Below, one piece after another: positions 1 through 10,912 of a stretch of 64,000 bases of DNA (position 1 is the stretch's first letter; every line of letters begins with the position of its first letter). Below the pieces are notes generated by a model. That model ran no database searches and had not been told where the DNA came from. It saw only the letters and a list, made by a program, of their open reading frames with translations. The stretch lies in the NCBI GenBank assembly GCA_025331445.1, contig JAIWNE010000052.1, positions 124,001 to 188,000 of the forward strand, read 5' to 3'. The position numbers and the translations under genes were made by a program. This DNA comes from Blakeslea trispora. Its lineage: Eukaryota; Mucoromycota; Mucoromycetes; Mucorales; Choanephoraceae.

Positions 1-1621
1 GTAAGAATAAGTAAAAGAGAAACAATAGTTATTAAATGGAACGCACAGCATTTTATATAAGGCTTTTTCATAAAAAAAAATAGTGGAGATGAAAAATTTT
101 CATCCATTTTGAAAGGCCGATACAAAAAGTTTTCTTTCTTACTTGAATCCTTTCAAGATACTTTGAGTAAAAAATTTCGATTTCAGATCTACTTCTTCAA
201 TGGCTTTTGTATTAGCTTCACACACAATTATGCTTATCAAGATCAGTCTAACTTTTCAATCATTGGAGCAAAAGAAAGCAACAATAGCATTGATTTTAGA
301 CAGTTTTTATTATCTCGTTTTGATCAATTGCATGAACGTAATTGTTACACACTTTCCTTATTTTTCTGATATCTCATTAGCTTCTTGAGACTTGATAGAT
401 ATCCCATTCATTTTTGAACAAAAGAGAGAAACAACAACACGATTGGATGTTGAAGGAAGAACTCTAGTTTTCTGAAAAACCTCCCCTTTTTGGCAATGCT
501 TTAGCTTGAATTATGTAGACAGCTTGTTTCTTCTTGTAGTTCTCTCAAGAGTGCAATTCACATTATATTCATCCAAAAGCACAATTTTCGACTTGGTTTA
601 ATTTGAAAAGAGATGATTGAGCCTGTCGTGTCGAAAAGAAACGAAATTTATAGTTTCTTTTAAAGGATCACCATTATCTGGAAGTGCCTTAATTCCAGTG
701 CCGCTTTGGAAGGTCACTTTCTAGTTACACAGTCATCTCTTTTTATTGGATCAGCTTGAAGCATTTGATGTCTTGTTGCTCTTTTTCTATTTAGACAAAC
801 AATCTCGGCTCCTTTGTTTATAAGAAAATAAGCAACTTTATATAAATTAACCATTCCTATTGATCGTTCATGGATGATGAATATTTCCAATTCTAACTGT
901 TTTGTTTCAAAATCAAACATACATTCAGACTATTTTTTTAACCTTTTCTTTTATACGAGACATAGCCTATTAAGTTGGCCCAAGGCAGAGGCGATTCAGA
1001 GGACAATACCTTCTTATTCCTTTTATTCTTTTATTTTTTAAATGCTTAGATTATTTAATATGAATCGTTTTTGGGCTTTTGCTTAGACAAATCAACAATC
1101 ACCTTGTATTCAAAAGAAAGAAAGGAAGCAGAAAGGGTGATGACAATACAAAATCAAAATCTAAGAAGTAAGATCTTCAGAGACAAGTAACCCAAATAGA
1201 AATAATTCCCTATCGCCTGATTGGAGATGTTTCTCTAACAAAAAAAGAACAACAGCATTGTTTCAAAGTCATTATGGTCGAGAGTACATCATTTCCAGAA
1301 ATAACTGCACTCTGAGAGAAAAATATTGCACACAGAAAAACTTTATATTGCGTAGCAAACATATTTAGATGGCACTACCACAAAATAAAAACTGTACGCT
1401 CAAAGAACAGAGGTTGCGTACTTCCTTAAAGCAGATTGCACATACTTGGAACTACAACAAACGAGCATCAGGTTTATTCACGACGGAAAAGTCATTGCTT
1501 TTGATGAGCTAGTTGAGATGAATGTTGATAGCGAGCAGTTTCCGCTCGATGATGCTGGTGACTTCAATACCTAGGTAGACTTGAAGCAACTTGAAAGGTT
1601 AGAAAAGATGGAGGCTTCCAG
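1..1621. other. gene-poor 5' flank
   Basis: This is AT-rich sequence with stop codons in all frames at short intervals. The open stretches present are under 90 codons, lack splice context and resemble no family I know. It runs into a decayed transposase fragment, so it is probably old transposon or intergenic sequence. I see no RNA gene or promoter in it. Confidence 0.5.
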
Positions 1622-1780
1622 AGCAATTGTGCTTTCATCAATGTGTCAACCTTTCAAGTTAGTTTAGGTTGTGCTATGGCTTGGTCTGCCAAGGGAGCTC
1701 GAGCAATTGTTGTTTTACAAAAGACGAGAGCTAGGACAATAACTATTTTGGAAGCAACATCCTCACAGAGATATTATTTA
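1622..1780 (+). pseudogene. Tc1/IS630-type transposase fragment, heavily decayed
   Basis: A short plus-strand reading frame encodes the part of a DDE_3 (Tc1/IS630) transposase around the first catalytic Asp. The window's other copies read 'FIDEAGFDIN' (minus strand near 9.65 kb) and 'FDEPAFDINM' (near 3.63 kb) at this point. Here it reads 'FINVSTF', so the Asp is replaced by Asn. It is followed by 'AMAWSAKGARAIV', matching 'SRAWPKKGTRAIV' in the copy at 3.1-3.6 kb. Nothing recognisable remains of the N-terminal DNA-binding part or the C-terminal catalytic part. The fragment is a relic with no expected function. Confidence 0.6.
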
Positions 1781-3125
1781 TATTTAGAGATTAGCATGCT
1801 TTATCGTGACTGACTGGTTGTCAAAGGATGGTCAATTTGTCTACTCGTAAGTTGCACGCATCGGTAGCAAAAGAGAAAAGCGACGATCTTTGTGGATTGT
1901 CAAGCAAGGTCATTGGGGCGAATATAAAAGTTACTGTGCATGTCACTAAAAAACAAAAGACAAAAACATATAGCCCTTTTTTTTTTTATAAATGAAACCT
2001 TGAAAATTACCTTCAACATGAAATCGTTTTTAGATTCATCAATGGAATCACATGGTTGGGTCAATATCTATTATGCACGAAAATCACGCACAAACGAACC
2101 TGTGAAAAAGAAGATCAAGTCAATATAAAAAATAAAAGATTGCCTCCGTATCAAATGTCACTGTGCGAAAGTCTTCTCATCCCCCATGTGCTCCTCTGGA
2201 TCGAAATTATGCCAACATGATACAAAGCCGAATCTCAATTTCATGGGCAGTGCTCGCCATAAGCATGGCGATATGCAAAATAGACAGCAACGAAACTGGA
2301 AGTTAATAGTTACCCATTTATTTTTATATCGGCCCAAGATTTGATTATGTTTGCAATATCAACCAACCTTTCCGTAAGGCTTGTTGTACCAGGCTACGCT
2401 GGCTTATCCACGGATTCCATGGATATACGAAAATGTGTCAAGTATGAAAACAACTGCCTATAAAGCACGAATTTCCCGTATGAGCATTGTTTACGTTTTT
2501 TATTGTATCCATAGAGAACTTAAGGAACTGGTTGTATACCATGGACACAAATTCGAATTAATACCACGACAAAACGTTCTTTATGGAAATCTTATCACAA
2601 AATTTGATTGTCAGCTTGGTTGTGTCAAACGTTTGTTGATACGAACTTCCTTATTTCATCTCATCCATCCACCTTACTCCAATGACTAATTAATGATACC
2701 AATTTTCCTATTGTTCCTGGAACTCGCAGCGTGTTTTCTTGAGAAAATCATAAAAAAAAATCGGTAAATCTTTCTGCTCTTATTCATCAACACTACATTT
2801 GCTTTCATTTTTATGTTATGCATCACATTTCATCTATTTACAGAAAATTCAAAGAGAAAAAGTTGCCAACGGCAGACTTAAAATTTGGCATAAGTAATTT
2901 CCTCTTTTACATACAATTGTGCCCAATCGTTGCCGCACTTTGCTTCCACATCACTACCTTTTGCCTCCATGGAATCTTCCTGAAGCTCACTGGGGTGCTC
3001 GAAGCTTTTTTTTTATGCTGCATGAGATATGTTTGCGGTCAGTGGTCATTATATTGGTTCACTGTTTCAGCATTTATCCCAACACTTGTAAGAATGCAAA
3101 ACGAAATCTATGAAGTGACCTTTTT
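1781..3125. other. intergenic or relic sequence
   Basis: No supportable gene is visible. Open stretches of about 60-113 codons on the plus strand (for example near 2.4 and 2.8 kb) begin at non-ATG codons or overlap in two frames, and they match no family I recognise. Given transposase fragments on both sides, this is probably degraded transposon DNA. Confidence 0.45.
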
Positions 3126-3640
3126 CTACATTGTTACACGCTTCTGTAATTCTCTTTGATAGATGTCTTCCTGCAAAAGCCTGTGACGCTTAATTTTACT
3201 CTTTGCTATTGCCCAGAACTGTTCTATTGAGTTATACTCTGGAGAGTATGTAAAAAGATGTATACATTTATTTCCTCGATACTCAATGTATTTCCTTATA
3301 TTTTCAAGCGTGTGAATGGGTGCATCATCCCTGACTATATAATGACCCTTCATATGAGAATGTTTGTCCATTTCATCGAGAGTTATTTTTAAGAAACTTG
3401 TGTAGTGGCCAGCCACGGTCCCTGAGCTTACGTACCCTTCTGTCTTTCTCTTCTTTGCAGGTCTTGGTTTTTTTACGCCAACTGTGACCAAACCTGCAGC
3501 TGAGACAGCACCCAGTATCGATGTTGTGTTAGCTCTCATAGTAGGTCGAGTAACAATGGCACGCGTACCTTTTTTGGGCCAAGCTCTTGAACGTTTCATA
3601 TTGATATCAAAAGCTGGCTCGTCAAAAATTCATATCAGTA
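3126..3640 (-). pseudogene. Tc1/IS630-type (DDE_3) transposase, 5'-truncated
   Basis: The minus-strand frame covers the catalytic half of a Tc1/IS630-type transposase. It starts at about 3635 with 'FDEPAFDINMKRSRAW', which holds the first catalytic Asp. Next comes 'YIVRDDAPIH' with the second acidic site (usually DNAPIH), then 'YSPEYNSIEQFW' with the catalytic Glu. A stop lies immediately upstream of the first Asp motif, and the N-terminal helix-turn-helix half is missing. It is therefore a truncated copy and probably inactive. It resembles the copy at 9-10 kb but has diverged from it. I see no flanking terminal inverted repeats. Confidence 0.75.
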
Positions 3641-3909
3641 TTTCCGAAAATGTTATATAGAAACTTTAATGTGCTTTTTTTTTGTCGCGCAATAAAACCA
3701 CAATCGAATTAACCAACCTGCGGCTTGGTAAAAGCGATATACTGACTGACTGGATCAGATTATGCATAATCAAATATTCTGTAAACAGAGTAAAGTGTGG
3801 ATATGTATTATATTAACAAGAAAAGGAAAAAGAAATGTATATATAGGCATGTAATGTGCATGTAAAAGAAAGAAAATACGACATGAGATGTATAATTAAT
3901 AAAAATGAT

Positions 3910-6713
3910 TTAAGCATCAGCACTGGCTGTTAGAATACGAATGATACGCTTTCGACCTTCACCAGAGGTACTGATAATGCCTTGGTCTTGCAAAGATCTC
4001 AAGATATCATCAAATGTCTTGTTGTCCACAGGCTAATAAGAGAGAATAAAATTCAGTAAAACAATAGGTAACTCTTGAAAAATCTTACCACTTGGTTTTG
4101 ATCATTGAACTCTTTAAATAATTTAGCATAATCAACACGGTTATTGTTATAAGATGAGAGCTTGGATAACAATGACTCCTTTAGACTGTTTTGAAGATCG
4201 CGTTCAGAAGAAGCTGTGCCTGACAGAATCAAGTCCATATCGATACGACCGGTCTTGGGGTCAGTTGCATAATCCTTGATGGCTTCACGCAGCAGACGAG
4301 AAGCTTCCATTACATCAACCACATCGACTGTACTACTCATTCTCATCTTGGCATGGGCCTCTGACATACGGATCATGGATTCCAATTGACGCGTAGTAGC
4401 TGTGACGCGCTTCTCAGAGCTACTACGATCTTGGCCTTGCTTACGAAGATCTACATAGAAATCAACCAACTTGCTGCCTGCTTCCTCAGTCAAGACAGGA
4501 TGAACACGCTCTCTAGCATAGTTGATATACTTTGTCAACAACTCGACACTGACAATATCGTTACCGGCTGTCAGTGGGGTGTCCTCCATATAAAGGGCAA
4601 CCAAATGCTTAGCCAGACGACGATCTGAATCTTCATCAATTCTGTCAAGGATGAGGTATAATAGATCGAAACGAGACAAGAGGGGAGGGGGCAAATCCAG
4701 GTTGGCAGGGACAGACATGTTCTTGTTCCATCGGGAACCAATAGGATTGGCAGAGGCACAGATGGAAGTTCTGGCATTCAATGTGGTGATGATACCTGCC
4801 TTGGCTACTGAAATAGTCTGCTGTTCCATGACTTCGTGTAAAACAGAACGTGTGGCATCCGACATTTTGTCAAATTCATCGATACAACAGACACCACCAT
4901 CACTCAAAACGAGAGCACCACTTTCAAGCACCAGTTGACGAGAATCAGGATCACGGGTAATATAGGCTGTTAAACCGACGGCAGAAGAACCTTTACCAGA
5001 AGTATAGACACCACGAGGTGCAATTTTGTGCACATATTGAAGCAACTGAGACTTACTGGTACCAGGATCACCTACCAAAAGGACGTTGATGTCACCTCTA
5101 AAGCGAGGAGCACCGGATTTTTGGAATGTCTTGTGAGTACCACCAAACAATTGAAGCAAAATACCCTTCTTGACATCATCCAGTTCATAAATGCTAGGCG
5201 CTAATGATCTGGCTAATGTATCATAGAGGTTGGTGCGACGACTAAGGGCTAAAATCTCTTCTTCATCTGTTGTTGTTACTTGTTCGATTTCGTCTCCTTC
5301 TTCATACCTATGTTTTTTGTTTGTTTAAGAAAATAGAAACAGTTAAAAACCAACAAAACGAATCGCTTTCTCTTTTTTTTCTCTCTCCCCAAATTCTCTT
5401 AAGCCTTACACTTCAGGACCAAATTGAGAACGGAAATTTCTATCCAGTTGAACACGCTTCTTATCAGTACGCTTGATATGAACAACATCCAAATAAGTTC
5501 TGAAGAGAGCACGGATGGTTCTTTGGCGAGGGTTCACACGAACAGGAACACCACGGAAAATACCTGTCACTTCCAAGCGGTCACCAGGCTTACCTACATC
5601 CACTAAATCATCGTAGAGACACATGGAGACAGTTTGAGGTGTTTGGCCATCAGGCACCACATCGGGTGTTTCTTGAATACGAGCAACCTGCTTATCTGAA
5701 AACAAGCAACGGTTGTGTACGAGTGTCATGGAGTTTTCAGAATCACAGGATTCTCTGCCACAACGTGTAGGTTCCAAGATACGACCACGATCGACACTGA
5801 CGGTAACAGTATAATCACAGATCAAGCAACGGAAGAATGCTTCCTTCATATCAGGAATAACAGGAGAGGCACGGATCATGAGACCCTTGATGGTGATGAG
5901 TTGGTCTACATTCTGAGGGTCTAATTCACGCATGTTGACTGTGTTGGTGAGGTTGAAAGGTCGCACTTTGAGTTGAAGACCATCAAAATCCGTATTGGGG
6001 AACAAGCCGAAATAAAATTCAGTGATGGTGTGATCCATTAAAGGAATGATTTCTTGAGGATACTTGACCAACTGATCGTACAATTTGCGTGTGACTTGAT
6101 AGGCCATCAAGTTACGGCAGTCCAAATTGACGCTGGTAGCGTTGGTATCATACACATGTGCCAACAAAGCAGGATAGAAAGGTCGTCTATCGTCTTCGGT
6201 GATAGTCTCGTTGTGTTTACGTTTGCGGTCAGCCAAGGTGAAGTTGTTTAAAAAGTTACGAAAGCTGGTCATGGCTTCATGAATATTGACAGTTGTACCC
6301 CAGATAAGACGGACTGAGAGAGAAGGATCAACGTCTTGTGAATCGACGTTCATGGAGGAAAGACGTGCTGCTGCTTGAGCAGCAGCAGAAGGTGTCTGTC
6401 CAGGAGCATGTGGTGTACGGATAAAGGTAGCTGGGTTTGTACGAGGCGTACGAGGTGAGCCATAACTCTCTAGACCCGAGCGCATGGGTGTTGAAGGATA
6501 GGCGAGAGGTGAGGTGGCCCCAATATCATCACCAAGTAAGGTAGAAGAGAGTTCTGAACGTCTGTTTCTGAAATGACGAGGAGAACCAGGTGTACGGCCA
6601 TAATAACCAGGCGAACTAGGTTCTAACTGAGAAGACATCAAGTCTGTTCGACGGCCATAACGACCTGGTGTATCTGGAATGATATCAGAAGGTATTTGAT
6701 TAAAACTACTCAT
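3910..6713 (-). CDS. mcm4: MCM4, replicative helicase subunit
   Basis: Minus-strand gene with three exons: 6713-5410, 5307-4089 and 4032-3910, giving 881 residues, close to human MCM4 (863). MCM4 is one of the six AAA+ subunits of the Mcm2-7 helicase that is loaded at origins and unwinds DNA. The N-terminus is Ser/Pro/Thr-rich with SP/TP sites typical of MCM4 phospho-regulation. A C4 zinc finger (CLIC ... CGRESC) lies near residues 295-325. Walker A GDPGTSKS is at about 514-521, Walker B CCIDEF at about 575-580, and the arginine finger SRFDL at about 646-650. The last exon forms the C-terminal winged-helix end. Both introns have clean GTAAG donors and AG acceptors. The gene shares a short promoter with the splicing factor on the other strand. 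The identification is secure. Confidence 0.97.
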
Positions 6714-6936
6714 TTTTTAATGAGAAGGGGAAGGGGGAAGAGAACAAAACAAAAAAATATTCTATCGCCTCTATTTTTTTTTCTTTTAGAGTTTATTTGA
6801 CGCGACGTGTCTTGTGGCTTGTTACTGATAGCCTATAGCTCTTTTTTTTTTAGCTTTGCTTATGACGCGCGTTTCATGCTCAGTCTAATTCAATTCTCCT
6901 CTTTCCTTTCCTTTTCTTTTTTTTTTTTGAAGTGAT
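6714..6936. promoter_or_regulatory. divergent promoter with two ACGCG (MCB-like) boxes
   Basis: This 223-bp spacer separates the MCM4 start (-) from the RBM22-like start (+). It contains an ACGCG core at 6800-6804 and a fully palindromic ACGCGCGT at 6865-6872, with T-rich tracts around them. ACGCG is the core of the MluI cell-cycle box bound by MBF-type factors that drive G1/S genes in ascomycete yeasts. The boxes are seen; their use by an MBF homologue here is inference. Confidence 0.5.
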
Positions 6937-8566
6937 ATGAGTTTGACAAAAGCTGACCCTAATAAGCAAGGCTGGGAAGATGCCGTAAATATCTTTGAGT
7001 CAAAAACCAGCAAACGAAAAGTCTCATCTCGAAACTTTTTAATTATTCTAGGAATTCCCTATTGTATGTGAGACTTGTCTTGGTGACAATCCTTATGTTC
7101 GCATGGTAAAATTGTAATTTATCTCTTTAAGTCAGTTCATTCTTTTCATGCTGTGTTTATTTAATTACGCCCTATAACTCTTCATAGACTAAACAACCTT
7201 ATGGAAAAGAATGCAAGGTAAGAAAGGCTATAGAGTGAGAGTTGATTACAATCTATTTACACTATTTCCCCAGATCTGTCAACGACCTTACACTGTCTTT
7301 CGTTGGTTGCCCGGTACGAATGCGAGATACAAAAAGACTGAGATATGCCAAACATGTGCTAAAGTAAAAAACGTCTGCCAAACTTGTGTTTTGGATTTAC
7401 AATATGGTAAACAATCTAGAAACAGGAAAATCATTCTTCTCTAACTCTTTCTCTTTGTTTATTTGAGTTTAGGTTTACCTGTGGAAGTAAGAGACAAGGC
7501 ACTTCAATTGAAATCATCAGCACCTTCTACTGATATCAATCGACAATATTTTGCACAAAACCTTGCCAACAAGGTAAAAGAAAGAAAAATAGAAAGAGAA
7601 CGAAAATGCCCTCTTTACAAGAAAAATGAATTTCATACCTAACGATTTTGTTGTTAGGTAGAAGAGAATGGTGGTGTAGGAACGGAAGGCATTTATGATG
7701 CCAGTCGATTGACACCCGAGAGTCGAGATATTCTGAGCAAATTAGCCCGAAACGAACCTTATTATAAACGTAACCGAGCTCATGTCTGTTCATTCTTTGT
7801 TCGAGGTGAATGTAAGCGTGGCGATGGATGTCCTTATCGACATGAGCTGCCCAATGAAGATGTCAATGCACCCAAACAGAACATCAGAGATAGATATAAC
7901 GGTACAAACGACCCAGTGGCTAACAAGATGCTGAATCGTGTGCGTGGCTCAAGTCAACAACAAGGCTTAGTCGCACCTGAAGATAAAAACATTGTAAATC
8001 AAGAAAAGAAAAGAAAAGAAAAGAAAAGAAAAGGGAATGAAACTTTTATATTGACGGCCTTTCTTTAAATCTTTTAGACATCTCTATTTGTCACAGGTGT
8101 GGAACCTGACATTACACAAGAAGATCTGCAGTAAGTCTTGTAGAAGGAGAAAGAGTATGTATATCTTATTTACATTGAAATCATAGAGGCTTCTTTTATG
8201 TATTTGGTGATATTAAATCAATTGTCATTGCTCAAAAGAACAAATGTGCTTTTATTAATTTTACTACCCGTACATCTGCTGAATTGGCAGCCGAGAGAAT
8301 AGCTCAGATTGGTTTGACAATCAATGGTCGTTCTCTTCGTGTTGTCTGGGCCAGACCCAAGCCCCAACAAACAGTAGCCGAAAAGAAATCAGGTAAAGAA
8401 AAATTGCGTCTTGTTTGTTTGCAGAAGAATTGACCCTCTTTTCTTTTGTATATCTATAGCACCTATGGATTTAAACAAGATACAGCCACCTGCTCCGCCT
8501 TCCATGTCACAGCAAGATAAATATCCTAGTCAGAATCCTGCTGCTCAGGGTTCATCTACAAGTTAA
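6937..8566 (+). CDS. RBM22/Ecm2 (Slt11)-type pre-mRNA splicing factor
   Basis: Nine exons: 6937-6984, 7052-7105, 7188-7217, 7274-7406, 7473-7573, 7658-7993, 8078-8130, 8187-8392 and 8460-8566, giving 355 residues. The N-terminal part is Cys-rich (CETC, CKIC, CQTC, CQTC), the zinc-binding module of the Ecm2/RBM22 family. A CCCH finger follows ([19 protein letters not shown]) at about residues 160-178. Then comes one RRM with RNP2-like 'SLFVTGV' and RNP1-like 'CAFINF', and a Pro/Gln-rich tail. RBM22-type proteins sit in the activated spliceosome near the U6 internal stem-loop and the catalytic RNA. Carrying both the Ecm2-like part and the RRM is the animal and S. pombe arrangement, whereas budding yeast splits these roles between Ecm2 and Cwc2. 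All introns are GT-AG. Confidence 0.93.
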
Positions 8567-8979
8567 AAGTAGTAGTATAATGACATTAAATATTTTATGC
8601 AGCTAGTAGACATTACACACTTTGTAAGATACAGATGATGTTGGACCCAAAGACACATGGTATTTATAGTAGTTCGGTTGTCATGCCAAGCAAAAAATGA
8701 CAGTTGTCGTTGAAAAGTTGTGTTGCCTCATCCCCCAAAGACTATTTATCGATACCAACTCTCTCAAAAGAAGGGGGGAAAATGGATAGATATCTTGAAA
8801 GCAACTATTGATTTTTCATAAAAAGGACCTGAGTGAGATCCAAACCATTGTTTGTCGCTTGAAGTGGCTGCAAATGCAATGCAAGTTGCATGCATCCTTA
8901 ATTCGTTTATGCTAGTATAGGATGTTTTTCACTGGTATCGAAGTTTTTGGGACCCAGCTGTGTAGCAGTGTAGCAATGC
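8567..8979. other. intergenic
   Basis: No gene is visible. The sequence follows the 3' end of the splicing factor and runs into the 3' end of a broken transposase. A short imperfect inverted repeat (tgtcatgcc ... aatgaca) occurs near 8680-8702. Otherwise nothing is recognisable. Confidence 0.4.
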
Positions 8980-10025
8980 ATTACGCTGATAAATTTCATA
9001 AAAAAAAAAGAAAACACTTGTATAGGCTTGTAATTGATGCAGTTTTCGTACTGGTTCTTAGAGCGCTTGGTTGTGTTGTGAAGCTGCTGAAGAGGAATTT
9101 TGTATGCAGCCTCAACGATTCTCTTTTCAAGTGTTTCAAGGTTCTGAAGCTTATTACCTTTTACTCTTCCTTTGATCAGAGCCCAGAACTGCTCTATTGA
9201 ATTGAGTTCTGGAGAGTAAGGAGGAAGGTAAACAAATTTTTAGCCTCTATTACGGCTTTCAATGAGTTCGGCTATCTGCTTTGATGGATGTATAGGTGCA
9301 TTATCCATGATGAGATAAAAACCCTTCATCTGCTCGTATTTATCCATTGCATTCAAAGTCTCCTCCAAAAACTTGAAATAATGTCCAGCCGTAGTACTTT
9401 TAGGTCCCTTATTTCTGCTACTATCTTCAGGCTGCTTTCTTTTTTTTTTTTTTGCCTCCTTGAATCTTTCTTATTTTAGGTGCTTGCTTTGGCGTTCGAA
9501 TGCTCAAGTTGACAATACCCAAAGACGAAATAGCATCAATGATTGTATGGATTGGTGCTCTAGCTGTCAGTGTTGATACCATTGCTTTTTTACCCTTAGT
9601 TGAACAAGCCCTACTTGACCTCATGTTGATGTCAAAGCCAGCCTCATCTATAAAGACCCAATTGCTTAGGAAGTCCATTTCCGAGTCCTTCCAATCAAAG
9701 CGCTTTCGCAGAGTACTTTCGCTAGTTCTTGCTTCTGACCAGAATGTAGCTTTCTTCATGCTAAGGTTACATTCATTCTTCATAAACTCATTCACTCGAG
9801 ACTTCTTGATATCCAAATTAGCAAACTTGTTTGTCAATATTGAAACAGCGTCTTCAATAGTTGAACTTGGATCATTATCAAAGAAATCAATCAGACTCTG
9901 CTTATGATCCTCTTGAGGCCTGTTCTGAAGGTTGATCTTCTTTTTATCTTTAAAAAAACCCCCCTTCAGGATCGTTCTCATATTTCTTCCACCAACCGCG
10001 AGCAGTTAAGTATGAGCAAATGAAG
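8980..10025 (-). pseudogene. Tc1/IS630-type transposase with frameshift and stop
   Basis: Read on the minus strand from about 10025, the frame covers a nearly complete DDE_3 transposase. It has an N-terminal helical part ('WWKKYENDPE' onward), the first catalytic Asp in 'FIDEAGFDIN' (about 9655), the second in 'IMDNAPIH' (about 9310) and the Glu in 'YSPELNSIEQFW' (about 9200). All three catalytic residues survive. The frame is broken at a run of about 13 T (9440-9452, A on the coding strand), where slippage shifts it, and again by an in-frame TAG near 9241. It is the best-preserved of the three copies of this family here. The ends of the element are not clear. Confidence 0.8.
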
Positions 10026-10097
10026 TGGGGAAAAAACGGCTAATAGACTATATGATCTGCATGTGTAACATACACCTAACAATAAGAGTTTTTACAT

Positions 10098-10414
10098 ATG
10101 ACTTCCTGATTAAAGCAAGGTGGAATATCCCATTCCTTTTTTAGTCTTTCGCAGTAACCAGTCATTTTGCATATAGCCAAAAATAAAAAGGGAGTAAGGG
10201 GTAGTGTTTTACAACAAGCGATACAAATGTCTGTGATGGATGATAGATGGTAACTATATATTTCTTTTCATGAAAATATCAGAGAAAAAAATAGGTATAG
10301 AACAACATTTTTTGCTACTTCTTTTTGTTTCTTGGCTATATACAAAATGACTGGTTACTGCGAAAGACTAAAAAAGGAATGGGATATTCCACCTTGCTTT
10401 AATCGGGAAGTCAT
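10098..10414. mobile_element. foldback/MITE-like element with about 83-bp inverted repeats
   Basis: The arms at 10098-10180 and 10332-10414 are near-perfect reverse complements (ATGACTTCC ... ATAGCCAA against TTGGCTATAT ... GGAAGTCAT) with only a few mismatches. They enclose about 151 bp of AT-rich DNA with no coding capacity. The whole unit is about 317 bp. Outside the arms the flanks diverge at once. No convincing target-site duplication is visible. It lies just upstream of the broken Tc1-type transposase, but shared termini could not be shown. Confidence 0.75.
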
Positions 10415-10620
10415 CCTGCTTCAATCAAGACAGATGCTTGTGATAAATTGGAAAGAGAATATTTAAGGAGCTGCTTCGCGTTCTCTCTCTCTACATTTTT
10501 TTTTTCATTACTTACAGAGTGTTTGAAACGTCAATAAAAACAAAGTTGGCAGATTATGCCAGCTGTATATGTAGCACAAACATCGACTATATGATTATTA
10601 CATAAGCGAGTATGAATGTA

Positions 10621-10765
10621 CAGTCAGACCTATTGAATTTGGCGTTTGCTAATATTGTTTTATTCTAGTATCCCTCGTAAAAGTGCAGATCAAGATGAAA
10701 CAATATTAGCAAATGCGCCATTCCTTTTTTTTTTTATGAAACGCCAAATTCAATAGGTCTGACTG
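10621..10765. mobile_element. 145-bp MITE with 27-bp perfect TIRs and TA duplication
   Basis: The element begins CAGTCAGACC and ends GGTCTGACTG. The 27-bp terminal arms (10621-10647 and 10739-10765) are perfect inverted repeats, and TA flanks both sides (10619-10620 and 10766-10767). TA duplications and a CAGT terminus are hallmarks of Tc1/mariner-type elements. A second, internal inverted repeat (GCTAATATTGTTT at about 10648 and its complement near 10697) gives the unit a nested hairpin. It sits about 30 bp upstream of the TATA-like box of the next gene. Confidence 0.88.
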
Positions 10766-10797
10766 TATTATATGGCCTGATTTAGGCGGGAGAGACT

Positions 10798-10805
10798 TAT
10801 AAAAA
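10798..10805 (+). promoter_or_regulatory. TATA-like box
   Basis: TATAAAAA lies 108-115 bp upstream of the ATG at 10913, with pyrimidine-rich sequence between. It is the only good TATA match in this spacer, and the MITE ends 33 bp before it. The position suits a core promoter with a 5' leader of about 80 nt. Its use is inferred. Confidence 0.45.
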
Positions 10806-10912
10806 GGCAGTAGTTGCCTTTTCTTTTGTAACTATTCCATATCCTTTTTTTTTCTATTACTATATTATTCTATTATTATTGATTCTATTGCTTGCCCTCC
10901 GTTAACACTAAA

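Noticed and set aside
2381..2689. 102-codon open frame (+)
   Set aside because: It starts at TTG, has no ATG context or splice support and matches no family; it lies in relic transposon sequence.
9500..9907. 135-codon plus-strand open frame
   Set aside because: It is the antisense shadow of the Tc1-type transposase on the minus strand.
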